A stretch of 64,000 nucleotides of DNA from the NCBI RefSeq assembly GCF_029277305.1, contig NZ_CP119526.1. One strand, written 5' to 3'. Shown here piece by piece: positions 45,979 to 54,462 of the stretch. Position numbers and translations under genes: made by a program. The stretch comes from Guptibacillus hwajinpoensis (GTDB lineage: Bacteria > Bacillota > Bacilli > Bacillales > Guptibacillaceae). Within the stretch, counting starts at the first letter, position 1. Every line of letters begins with the position of its first letter. The notes beneath the pieces are model-generated. The model did no database searches, had not been told where the DNA came from, and worked only from the letters and a program-made list of their open reading frames with translations.

Positions 45979-46647
45979 TCATGAAGGAACAACGTCAAAA
46001 CTATTGCGTTCACGGTCTATACCCAACCACTGATGACCACCTTGATTAAAGAATTTAAAGTACATATTAAAATTGTGCTCTCCTCCACCCTCGGTGTAAA
46101 TATGTTGCAATGTATCTATATTAAGTATCCAAGGTGTTGCATTTTCACGTTTGTCGAGATACACCCAATTCTTAGAGGACTTAGTAAGGTAATCATACCC
46201 AGGATAGTTACACTTAGTCATTTTTATTAACAACCCCCCTTCAGCTTGTTCGAATTTCACTGGTGTGCCCTTAGAATTATCAGATAGCCTAACGTAATCC
46301 CACTTATCAGATGATTGGAAAGTGAGCCCTATCTTTTCATAATCAGTAATGTAATATGTTTTACTCAACTTCTCCATATATTCCTCGTGTCTCTTTTTAG
46401 CTGCTTTAGTAGAATAATCTCTAGTAATGATGTTAATCTTTTTTATTGTTTCATCGCTTATTAAAGTATTTCCTTTTAATTTTTGAATCATCAGATACTC
46501 ATCAAGAACATGCAATGCCCGTATATTATCTTCATTTAATTCACTATCTTCAACTTTTTCTATTAACTCCATCAAATACAGCATATCTTCCTCATTAACA
46601 TTTCTATTTCCGTAGGTTAATTCATTTACCATTAAATTTAGGTTCAT
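45979..46647 (-). CDS. Hypothetical protein
   Basis: 222 residues, soluble, no signal peptide. The N-terminal ~100 residues are helical and acidic; the C-terminal ~110 are rich in aromatic residues and Gly (YPGYDYLTKSSKNWVYLDK, GGEHNFNMYFKFFNQGGHQW), suggesting a beta-sandwich or lectin-like domain. GGGAG precedes the ATG. Not recognised. It is flanked by the direct repeats at 44485 and 46953. Confidence 0.7.
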   Translation of the reverse strand: MNLNLMVNELTYGNRNVNEEDMLYLMELIEKVEDSELNEDNIRALHVLDEYLMIQKLKGNTLISDETIKKINIITRDYSTKAAKKRHEEYMEKLSKTYYITDYEKIGLTFQSSDKWDYVRLSDNSKGTPVKFEQAEGGLLIKMTKCNYPGYDYLTKSSKNWVYLDKRENATPWILNIDTLQHIYTEGGGEHNFNMYFKFFNQGGHQWLGIDRERNSFDVVPS

Positions 46648-46710
46648 AAATACTTCGCTCCCAACGATTGAATGTATAGTTACCTCTAAACATTATCATG
46701 GATAATATTG

Positions 46711-46749
46711 TTTATAAATCCAACAAATGGTATATGTTGGATTTATAAA
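46711..46749. promoter_or_regulatory. Perfect 15-bp inverted repeat upstream of 45979-46647
   Basis: TTTATAAATCCAACA and TGTTGGATTTATAAA separated by 9 nt, centred about 80 bp upstream of the start codon. Either an operator or a hairpin. Confidence 0.5.
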
Positions 46750-46952
46750 AATAGTGCTAATTACATGAATGGTTTAAATTTCCATATGTAGTTTTATAGA
46801 TTCCTAGTTAGTTATACTCACCGAAGTCATTCATAGTGATAGGCTAAAGGGGATATTATCGAATTTTTTTATCATTAATCATTATCGGTCTTTGCTAGAA
46901 TTTCGAGGTTAATATAGATTTAGGCACCAATAAAAGCATAGCAAGGGCTATG

Positions 46953-47151
46953 TGTAAACGCTAAAATAAAGTGAACAATTTCTGCTCTATAAAAATGAAC
47001 ACAATAACACACTCTTATAGAATGCAGGTACTATTATTTCTAGTTAGCCTCACGATAACCGTCCACGTGATTCCTGCTTTATTGCAGAAAAGCCCCTGTT
47101 AGATTATTACGAAGACACCCCTTCCTAAATTTCACAGTACTTCTAAATACA
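46953..47151. repeat. ~195-bp direct repeat, copy B (IS-end-like)
   Basis: Near-identical to 44485-44679, same orientation, beginning TGTAAACGCTAAAATAAAGT and including a degenerate REP (about 47048-47073). Confidence 0.7.
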
Positions 47152-47264
47152 TTTAACGATTTTTAGATTACTGACATTCCAATTATTAGGATTATAACTC
47201 TCACTACCAGCATAAGATAGTTTGTATTATATTCTATGATATTAAGAGTATAGGAGGATGAGGG

Positions 47265-48008
47265 ATGGGGGTCTTTGATGATTTATTGTACCCAGACAAC
47301 AAGAATCGAGGTAATCGAGCAAGTGAGTTAGGCAATGATTGCGCTATCATTACACACGAATTAGTTGAAAAGAAACAAACGATTGACCTTCTATTACAAG
47401 GTGCAAACGAAGCGATAAAAGAAGCTTATCAAAACATTGGACAGTCTGCTATTCCAGTAAAAGAAGTTGACATAGGTAATGGAGAATGGATTACATTTGT
47501 AGCTGAGGGACTTGGTTCTGTCGTTACTTACTATGGTGTGACAACAGCTCTGGAAACAGCTGCAAAATCCTTTTTATTATCTGAAGGACGAATTGGAGAA
47601 GCTGCATTTGCAAGTTTGGTAGGGCTTCCAAAATGGTTTAATGTTGGAAAAGTAATGGGAGGCATAGCAGCTGTTGTGGCTGTTGAAATGCTTATTGATG
47701 CTGGAATGGGCGCCGAAAATCGAAGCAATTTAAGAGATGCCATTCATAGCCTTATCCCTCCACGAGTAACACTGAAAAAGTCTGCAATGATTAATGAGGT
47801 AGTTTGTATTTCGTTGCAATCGGCTATTAATGCTTATGATGCGGTAAAGAATGTACCAGGATTGACCCCAGAACAACTGGATAACATTTTACAGAACATA
47901 ATTGACCAGCACAAAGCAAAAGTCGATGACATAACTGATGACAGTGCAAAAGCAGCCCTACAAGAATTAGACAGTAGTCGAGGATCTTGGACAAACGAGG
48001 ATTCATAG
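47265..48008 (+). CDS. Toxin-like alpha-helical protein, tandem paralogue 1
   Basis: 247 residues, AGGAGG upstream. No signal peptide. The N-terminal FDDLLYPDNKNRGNRASELG and C-terminal DSSRGSWTNED motifs recur in the next gene. Residues ~85-160 are hydrophobic with Gly/Ala (SFLLSEGRIGEAAFASLVGL, VMGGIAAVVAVEMLIDAG), flanked by long amphipathic helices. This layout (helix - hydrophobic hairpin - helix, encoded as a pair) resembles two-component alpha-pore-forming toxins of the ClyA/YaxAB/Nhe type, but I cannot show homology. Confidence 0.6.
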   Translation: MGVFDDLLYPDNKNRGNRASELGNDCAIITHELVEKKQTIDLLLQGANEAIKEAYQNIGQSAIPVKEVDIGNGEWITFVAEGLGSVVTYYGVTTALETAAKSFLLSEGRIGEAAFASLVGLPKWFNVGKVMGGIAAVVAVEMLIDAGMGAENRSNLRDAIHSLIPPRVTLKKSAMINEVVCISLQSAINAYDAVKNVPGLTPEQLDNILQNIIDQHKAKVDDITDDSAKAALQELDSSRGSWTNEDS

Positions 48009-48023
48009 GAAGGAGAAAACCAT

Positions 48024-48788
48024 ATGTCATTCTGGGATGATATCGGAGGACTCTTTACCGGAGACACTTATTTTCCGGATAATCCAAAAAGAGAACATCG
48101 CGCACAGGAACTAGCTCAGGATTGCGGTGATTTTACAAGTAAACTATCATCATTGGCGGAAAAGGTTAAGAATGATCTAACTCAGTTGAATGATGAGTTA
48201 GCTTCATTGTACGGTGACCCAACCAAGCTCCCATCAGATGTTAAACCAGTTGAAATGGAATTTGGACAGTGGGGAGTCGATGTCGCCCAACTAATTGTTC
48301 CATTAATAACAGTTCCTGTCGTATCTGCATCATTAACCATTGCTGCAACGAGTTACTTACTAGCTTCAGGGGAAATTGGAGCGGCCGCATTTGCCGGGCT
48401 TGTTGGATTACCTGCTGCTTTTGAAATAGGAATTGGTGCTGCAGCAGGAGTTGCTGCTATCGGTCTTACATTTGCCATCGGTGCGATTTCCGGATCGATT
48501 AAGCGAGATAAACTTAGAGATACAATTCATGAAGGTGTTAGATCTCGTGTTAAACTAAAAAAAGCCTATCTGGTTAACTATAAATTATCTATTTCAATTC
48601 TTGCTATGTCAGGGACGATTAAAGCGCTAAAAGAATCTAAAGTAACAATTCCAGAAATCATTGAAACACTAAAAGAAATGGTAAAAAAGACAATATCTGA
48701 GTTAGATAAGATGAATGATCAAGACGCAATTGAAGTATTAGCTGGTTTGGATAAAGGACGAGGATCTTGGACATCTGAGGATCAGTGA
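48024..48788 (+). CDS. Toxin-like alpha-helical protein, tandem paralogue 2
   Basis: 254 residues, 15 bp after paralogue 1 with GGAAGGAG, so co-translated. It shares DNPKREHRAQELAQDC, SYLLASGEIGAAAFAGLVGL, RDKLRDTIHE and DKGRGSWTSEDQ with its neighbour at roughly 30% identity. The hydrophobic hairpin (residues ~90-165) is longer and more strongly apolar than in paralogue 1, as often seen for the pore-forming member of a binary pair. No signal peptide. Alternative: a structural or phage-related pair. Confidence 0.6.
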   Translation: MSFWDDIGGLFTGDTYFPDNPKREHRAQELAQDCGDFTSKLSSLAEKVKNDLTQLNDELASLYGDPTKLPSDVKPVEMEFGQWGVDVAQLIVPLITVPVVSASLTIAATSYLLASGEIGAAAFAGLVGLPAAFEIGIGAAAGVAAIGLTFAIGAISGSIKRDKLRDTIHEGVRSRVKLKKAYLVNYKLSISILAMSGTIKALKESKVTIPEIIETLKEMVKKTISELDKMNDQDAIEVLAGLDKGRGSWTSEDQ

Positions 48789-48866
48789 GGAATTTAGACT
48801 ATTATTACGCAACCGCCGTGTATATTCGTGTAGATTTAAAATAATGTTTGATTAAATATACTTTGC

Positions 48867-48894
48867 ATGCCCTTTTATTTTACGATATAAAGGG
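48867..48894 (+). terminator. Possible terminator after the paralogue pair
   Basis: GCCCTTTTATTTTA / ATATAAAGGGC forms a weak stem about 80 bp after the stop; the T-run is poor. Confidence 0.4.
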
Positions 48895-48987
48895 CTGTTA
48901 GTTTAGAAAAAAGTTTGATTAAAAATGTATTTAAAGGCTGATTAAATAGGGAACGAAAAGAACCCGTTTTGAACAACGTGAACTATA

Positions 48988-49029
48988 CCCCGAATAAGGG
49001 ACACTTTTAAAAAGTGCCCCTTATTCGGG
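48988..49029 (-). terminator. Strong terminator of the former brnQ gene
   Basis: CCCGAATAAGGG..CACTTTT pairs with AAAAGTG..CCCTTATTCGGG, 27 bp after the brnQ stop. Confidence 0.85.
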
Positions 49030-49055
49030 TTACAGTTCAATGCCTGCGTTTTTCT

Positions 49056-49331
49056 TTATTTTTTCTGTTTGTACTGAAGCATAATGAATCCTATCATTCC
49101 ACCAGCAACTGCAGGAATGAGCCAGCCTACCCCTTCGCTGTCTAATGGTAAAGCGTGTAAGAATCCAAACTCGACCAATCCTGCTCCTTCAATTGCGTTA
49201 GGAATACTAATCAAGATTGTAAGTAAGATAGCCCCCCTGTAAACGTAGGTGTGAACTGGAATCGCATAGTTAATGAAGGTTAAGAAAATCAGAACGATTG
49301 CAACTGGATAGATTGCGATTAAAACAGGCAC
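49056..49331 (-). pseudogene. brnQ: C-terminal remnant of branched-chain amino acid carrier BrnQ
   Basis: 91 codons with three membrane helices. MPVLIAIYPVAIVLIFLTFI and LPLDSEGVGWLIPAVAGGMI match the last helices of BrnQ (full length ~440 residues). The frame begins directly at the edge of the REP element at 49335, with a GTG that is probably not a true start; the rest of the gene is absent. The deletion boundary thus coincides with a REP. Confidence 0.75.
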
Positions 49332-49334
49332 AGT

Positions 49335-49495
49335 GAATCACGGGGACGGTTCTGCTGATTCACCTACTAATACAAAACGGAAAAACAAGGAGACTAATCG
49401 ATAAAACGATTAGTCTCCTTATTTTCTTTTGAATCTTATTTGTTGACACTTTGTTTATACTCGGAAATGAATCACGAGAACCGTCCCCGTGATTC
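49335..49495. repeat. Composite REP element with perfect central hairpin
   Basis: Left REP 49335-49361, hairpin 49384-49425 (AAGGAGACTAATCG / CGATTAGTCTCCTT, 14 bp perfect, then ATTTTCTTTT), right REP 49469-49495. It separates the brnQ remnant from the istB remnant, both truncated at its edges. Confidence 0.9.
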
Positions 49496-49819
49496 TAAGA
49501 AGGACTTATCCAACGTATTATCAAGCGTTACTGTCGTCCAGATCTACTTATTATGGATGAAATAGGCTATTTTGCCTTCGATGAGGTAAGTGCTCACACC
49601 CTGTTTCAAATCATATCACAAAGGTACGAACAAGGAGCTATGATCTTAACTTCAAACAAGTCTTACGTAGAATGGGGAAAGATTTTTGGTGACGATGTGC
49701 TGGCTACGGCAATGTTAGATCGAATTGTTCACCACTCTACTACATTTAATATCAAAGGTGGATCTTACAGATTAAGAGAAAAAGTAAAAGCTGGCATACA
49801 GCCAGCTAAGATGCGCTAA
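49496..49819 (+). pseudogene. istB: C-terminal remnant of IstB (IS21-family helper ATPase)
   Basis: The frame is open from the REP edge: GLIQRIIKRYCRPDLLIMDE includes Walker B, and TSNKSYVEWGKIFGDDVLAT with MLDRIVHH is typical of IstB. The N-terminal half with Walker A is missing. It truncates at the REP boundary, so the IS was cut there. Confidence 0.85.
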
Positions 49820-49980
49820 TATTAGGGAATTTGTTTCCGTTGAAATTAGGGAATTTTAAACCGTTATTGACACGAGCTACCGAATGAATGAAAAAAGCAT
49901 CAACTAAGGTGCCACTTTTGTATAATTTTAACCCGACGATTTTGTATAAAATTAAACGTCATTGACACCGTTACAAACAT
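49820..49980. mobile_element. Probable IS21-type right end(s)
   Basis: Spaced repeats TTAGGGAATTT (twice) followed by ACCGTTATTGACA, then a second set (TTTGTATAA twice, CGTCATTGACACCGTTACA), as in multi-repeat IS21 termini. No istA gene remains. Confidence 0.5.
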
Positions 49981-49997
49981 TGCACACAAAATACAAA

Positions 49998-50103
49998 TAA
50001 ACCAAGTGATCTAATAAGTAGATTAGATCACTTGGTTTTTATCTGAGGTTGAAGAGATTTAATTAAATGTGGGAATGAATCACAAGAACTGTCCCCATGA
50101 TTC
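49998..50103. repeat. Half composite REP element (hairpin and right REP)
   Basis: Hairpin 49998-50040 (ACCAAGTGATCTAAT / ATTAGATCACTTGGT perfect, then TTTTT) and right REP 50077-50103. The left arm is missing where the IS end begins. It is closest to the copy at 40542 but with compensatory stem changes. The 50104-50316 region shows no gene. Confidence 0.85.
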
Positions 50104-50316
50104 TGGATTCTGGGGTATTTATATTTAGTAATTACCTTTTATGATATCTATTTCTTTATTTACATTATTTACTTTGTCATACAATGTTAATTCATTTGAA
50201 TTTGTTCCAACCCAACAGAAGCGCGCGAACCCTCCCCGGGCTTCGTACTCAACCCATTTCTAGATAAAAATCCTTATTAGAATTGATTAGGACTTTTAAA
50301 AAAAACTATTTGCTAA

Positions 50317-51396
50317 CTAAGAAACATTTAGGTTCTTGACTCCCCGATTATTCCTAATACTTTTTTCCTTTACAAGACTTTTAAGTTTCGAGCCAAACTT
50401 ATCCTCTATTAATTTAAAGGAAATATACGATCCTATTATTGCAAAAACCAAACCCATTAATCCAAATAATGTAATTCTCACATACTCATTAACTATAATC
50501 ATCTTAAGTTGTTCAGTACTGAAAATTATTTTTAAAGGAAATAAGACCAAAGGATGAATTAAATAAAGGCTGTAACTAATTGTACCTAAGAATTGAAATA
50601 CACTGTGTCTCAATATTTTTGATAATAGCCCTTCTTCATTAACCACAATCCAAAATAATATTAAGCTTAAAGCTAAAATCAAAATAATATTATATTGGTT
50701 GTAAATATAAAATATTACTGGTAACATAACTATACCATTTAAAGTAAAGTATTTTTTATATGAATACTTACTTTTGATAATATCCTCTGCATAAAATATA
50801 ATTACACCAAGCACAAAAAACATGGCTGTATTATGGAAGTAAATTATTACACATGACAGTAATATCAACAATGAAAAGGATACAACTTTTAATAGTCTAT
50901 TTTCCAGCCTCAATATTACTAAGAAAAATAGTGCCGAAACAATATAAAATGTAAATTCATAACTTAAAGACCACGCATTTTTTTGTGCGATTGGTAGATT
51001 AAATATTCCAGGTAAAAAGAACAGATTAGATAAAAACCCAGCAACATATCCTTTGAAATCTACCTCTCCAAGCCATTCGTAGTTTATCACTGGTCCAACC
51101 AAAAATATAATTAAGTGTAAAATTAAAAACACTGGATAAATCCTAATAATCCTATTAATGATGAAACTTTTAACATTACCATGTCTTGCTAAACTTCCAA
51201 TAATTAAGTAACCACTTATTATGAAAAATAGATTGACTCCCATTGCTCCAAAATTATGAAATATAATAAAAAAACCTTCTACGTCTCTTTTCTCAAAGAA
51301 CCCTCCCAGATATGCCATACCGTAAATATGATAGAAAACAACTAATAAAGATGCCATCCCTCTTAATCCATGTATGGTATAATTCTGTTCACCCAT
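50317..51396 (-). CDS. Acyltransferase 3 family membrane protein (O-acetyltransferase)
   Basis: 359 residues with about ten membrane helices. The N-terminal IHGLRGMASLLVVFYHIYGM carries the conserved R..H of the family, and NLFFIISGYLI the SGF/Y motif. Such enzymes O-acetylate exopolysaccharide or cell-wall sugars. AGAGGGAG precedes the ATG. Last gene of the polysaccharide cluster; the ~490 bp before the next gene (51397-51882) hold nothing I can identify. Confidence 0.9.
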   Translation of the reverse strand: MGEQNYTIHGLRGMASLLVVFYHIYGMAYLGGFFEKRDVEGFFIIFHNFGAMGVNLFFIISGYLIIGSLARHGNVKSFIINRIIRIYPVFLILHLIIFLVGPVINYEWLGEVDFKGYVAGFLSNLFFLPGIFNLPIAQKNAWSLSYEFTFYIVSALFFLVILRLENRLLKVVSFSLLILLSCVIIYFHNTAMFFVLGVIIFYAEDIIKSKYSYKKYFTLNGIVMLPVIFYIYNQYNIILILALSLILFWIVVNEEGLLSKILRHSVFQFLGTISYSLYLIHPLVLFPLKIIFSTEQLKMIIVNEYVRITLFGLMGLVFAIIGSYISFKLIEDKFGSKLKSLVKEKSIRNNRGVKNLNVS

Positions 51397-51882
51397 GATT
51401 TTTTCTCCCTCTAATTAATACTTATAATAGTATATCATAACTAATTGTATTCAAGTAGTTACTTTAAGGACATTGGAATCTTATTAGACTTTCATAAAAA
51501 AGTTGTTATTTCACAATAACAATATCCTCCTGTTTCTAATGTTAACCTTAGATGACTATATCCTTCACTATTACTAAAACTGTTTCACCAATTTCACTAT
51601 TGATGAATCTGATAATCGATGCTCTCCTTATTCTAATTATCTAACTTTAGCTGCTCGTGTAAACCATGTCTTTTAAAGAAGTGGTTTGCAATGTAACCCC
51701 CCCATCTTCTCCCCCGCCCTTTTTAGTTAGAATGTAACTTTGTCCTCGTAACCCCTATTTAATAGCTTCTAACGAGATTTCCTTTAGCTCTACTAAATTA
51801 CTAACTTCCTTCTGAAGCCATTCACTAATGAGACCTTTTATTCCTTTTTGAAATAAGTCATCTTAATTCGTGAAAATCAGTT

Positions 51883-53133
51883 TTATCTTTTTTTATTCAC
51901 CAGATCATTATTCTTTGATAAAACGGAAAAATCTAAATAAGCTAAACTCATTAAATAAAAGAAGCTTACTTGTAAAACGTCTAAGATTTGTACAGTAAAT
52001 GCTGAAGTTATTACTACTATTTGGACTCCTAGAATAAAATAAATTAGTTTGTCTGATAAGAATTTTTTTGAAAATATCATTCTTAAGTTTAGAGTGATAT
52101 TTCTTAGGAAAAAGATACAAATAAATACGAAGCCAACGAGACCGTAGTAGTAGGAATACTGGACAAAGGTATTATCAAAAACCAAATCATTACTTTTCTG
52201 TATCCCCACTCCAAACAAAGGATTAGCAAGAAATTGTTCATAGTACTTCTCCCATATTTCTAACCTTCCTCCAAAGGTGCGCCATTCATTTATGTTGTAC
52301 TGTAATCTCACGGAAAAAAAGAATTCTTGAAAGTGAAAGCTTACATAATAGAATATAAATGCAATAAAACCGAATAAAAGAATTGAAGAATTTTTTTGTT
52401 TTTTCATTCTCACTGATTGAATAATAATGACTGTTACTAAAGAAATAAGACATGCTACCAAAGAAGTCCTCGACCCAGTAAAATATAGGAAAAACCCACT
52501 TAAACTTATTAATACTATTTTATATACAAGTCTCATTTTTACTATGTAAAAGAACAAGAGCATAAACGATAACCAAATACCATAATAATTTGGATTTCTA
52601 AGTGTTCCCACTATGCGGTTATAATATTGATATATATTTCCTGATTTATCCATATCATATAGACTTCTTAATAGTTCTTTTAAAGGTAGATTAAATAGCT
52701 CTATTATTGAAACAATAAAAACTGTTACAGCGATCTTAATTATATTTTTCTTAAGTAGCTCCTCTATCGACATCCCTGCGTTCTTTATCAATATAAAAAT
52801 ATTACTGAAATACATATAGATAATAATATATTCTACTGATCTAATAGCTTCTGCTATAACACGAATACTAGAGATATTTCCACTGATTAAAGAATTTGTC
52901 ATACCAATTATATTTAACAAAAGGAACCCGCAAAAGAATAGAAACGTTTTAGTCTTTGGAATGTTAAATTTTTTTAATAAAATCATAAATAGTAAGTACC
53001 CCATTAGCAAAAGATCACTAATCCATAGTGCCATTGAGTACCCTATAATTTTAGAAGGGAATGGGAATAAAATTAATAAAAATAATGGAATGAAAATTAA
53101 TATCGTACTATTGAAACCATTATTATTTTTCAT
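51883..53133 (-). CDS. O-antigen ligase/polymerase-like protein (Wzy)
   Basis: 416 residues with ten to twelve membrane helices. The large extracytoplasmic loop typical of Wzy/WaaL (RTSLVACLISL near residue 235; EKYYEQFLANPLFGVGIQKS near 300) is visible. It would polymerise the repeat units flipped by the Wzx-like protein encoded at 55855-57288. Confidence 0.82.
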   Translation of the reverse strand: MKNNNGFNSTILIFIPLFLLILFPFPSKIIGYSMALWISDLLLMGYLLFMILLKKFNIPKTKTFLFFCGFLLLNIIGMTNSLISGNISSIRVIAEAIRSVEYIIIYMYFSNIFILIKNAGMSIEELLKKNIIKIAVTVFIVSIIELFNLPLKELLRSLYDMDKSGNIYQYYNRIVGTLRNPNYYGIWLSFMLLFFYIVKMRLVYKIVLISLSGFFLYFTGSRTSLVACLISLVTVIIIQSVRMKKQKNSSILLFGFIAFIFYYVSFHFQEFFFSVRLQYNINEWRTFGGRLEIWEKYYEQFLANPLFGVGIQKSNDLVFDNTFVQYSYYYGLVGFVFICIFFLRNITLNLRMIFSKKFLSDKLIYFILGVQIVVITSAFTVQILDVLQVSFFYLMSLAYLDFSVLSKNNDLVNKKR

Positions 53134-53218
53134 GGTAAAACTACCCTTTCAATGTTTCACTATGCTCATCTAAGTGAAACTTTTTCTAATAGAAATTAGA
53201 TCATTCTAAATGTTTATT

Positions 53219-54424
53219 CTACATGTCAGTTGTAACTATATTTTCAATGACATTAAAGTGCTTACTCCATGTATAATTTTCCATTACATAATCACGTCTG
53301 TATTTTTGATTCTCATTACCTTGTTCTAAGCAATTACTAATTGCCTCAATTATTTCTTTTTTTTGATCATAATTGACTAAATAGCCTATTTTATCATTAA
53401 TTATTATTTCATCACTAGCCGTAATTGTAACTGGGGGATTAGATCTGGCAGCAATGCAGGGTAAACCGCAAGATAATGCTTCAAGATATACATGTCCAAA
53501 CCCTTCGTATTTTGAAAGAAGTATAAAAGTATCAGCCATTTTATAAAAATCTTCAACGTTCTGCCTTGCTCCCCAGAGTTTAACTCTTTGTTCTAATTTA
53601 TACTTAGAAATTAGTCGTTCTAGATTGCCTCTAGAGTGTCCCTCACCAACAATTGCCAGTTTTATATTAGCATCTTTCATATCATTTATTGTATGAAATA
53701 AGATTTCTAAATTTTTTTCAGTAGATAACCTACTAACGCAAACAATTATTTTATCCTCAATTGAGTATCCTAAAGAAGACCTTATCGAATTCTTCTCATG
53801 GGAACTAGGAAGATTGAAACGGGACATATCCACACCAGGAGGTATAACTGAAATAGACTTTTGATCCTTTATATTATAATAATCTGCTACTTCTTTTTGT
53901 TTCGAATTACTTAAAACCGCAATAAATGGAGAAAGCTTAATGGCCATTTTATCCAGAAAAGCTAACTGTGGTAGTGTGAAATATAAATATATTTTTTTGA
54001 ATTTTTTTGTTTCTTTAGCTTCAATATATTGAAGCTTACTAGCAATCAAAGGACTGATAAAAATATGCTTTTTAATTTTTTTTGCTAATGCAACTGCCAA
54101 TGCAAATGTATAAAACCTAGATATTACTATATCGTTTTCCTTTATATCTATGTTTTTTATGTGTTTATAAGTAAGATAAAAGTAAACTAGAGGAGCAAAC
54201 GGTTTAAGGAATATAGGTACACTTGAATAGTCTATCCTAGAAACTTCTACACCTTCTATCTCCTCTATTCTCTTTAAATTCTTGTCTTTTAGGTTGGAAG
54301 TAATAATACCCACATCTTTACCCTCTTTAATTAGTTGCAGGGCTAAATTTCTCGTATAAGTTACCAAACCACCTTTTTCGGGTAGATAGGCATTTGTAAC
54401 CAGCCATACCTTCAAAATATTCAC
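53219..54424 (-). CDS. Glycosyltransferase family 4
   Basis: 401 residues of GT-B fold. The N-terminus NILKVWLVTNAYLPEKGGLV has the glycine-rich loop, and the C-terminal half carries the EX7E motif in KYEGFGHVYLEALSCGLPCI. Cytoplasmic enzyme adding a sugar to the lipid-linked repeat unit. Confidence 0.92.
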   Translation of the reverse strand: MNILKVWLVTNAYLPEKGGLVTYTRNLALQLIKEGKDVGIITSNLKDKNLKRIEEIEGVEVSRIDYSSVPIFLKPFAPLVYFYLTYKHIKNIDIKENDIVISRFYTFALAVALAKKIKKHIFISPLIASKLQYIEAKETKKFKKIYLYFTLPQLAFLDKMAIKLSPFIAVLSNSKQKEVADYYNIKDQKSISVIPPGVDMSRFNLPSSHEKNSIRSSLGYSIEDKIIVCVSRLSTEKNLEILFHTINDMKDANIKLAIVGEGHSRGNLERLISKYKLEQRVKLWGARQNVEDFYKMADTFILLSKYEGFGHVYLEALSCGLPCIAARSNPPVTITASDEIIINDKIGYLVNYDQKKEIIEAISNCLEQGNENQKYRRDYVMENYTWSKHFNVIENIVTTDM

Positions 54425-54462
54425 ACCTTTCCACTTTAAGCTTCTCCTTTAATATATACGTC

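Noticed and set aside
40542..50103. CRISPR array, because of many similar short repeats
   Set aside because: Spacing is irregular, repeats occur in both orientations, genes lie between them, and no cas genes are present.
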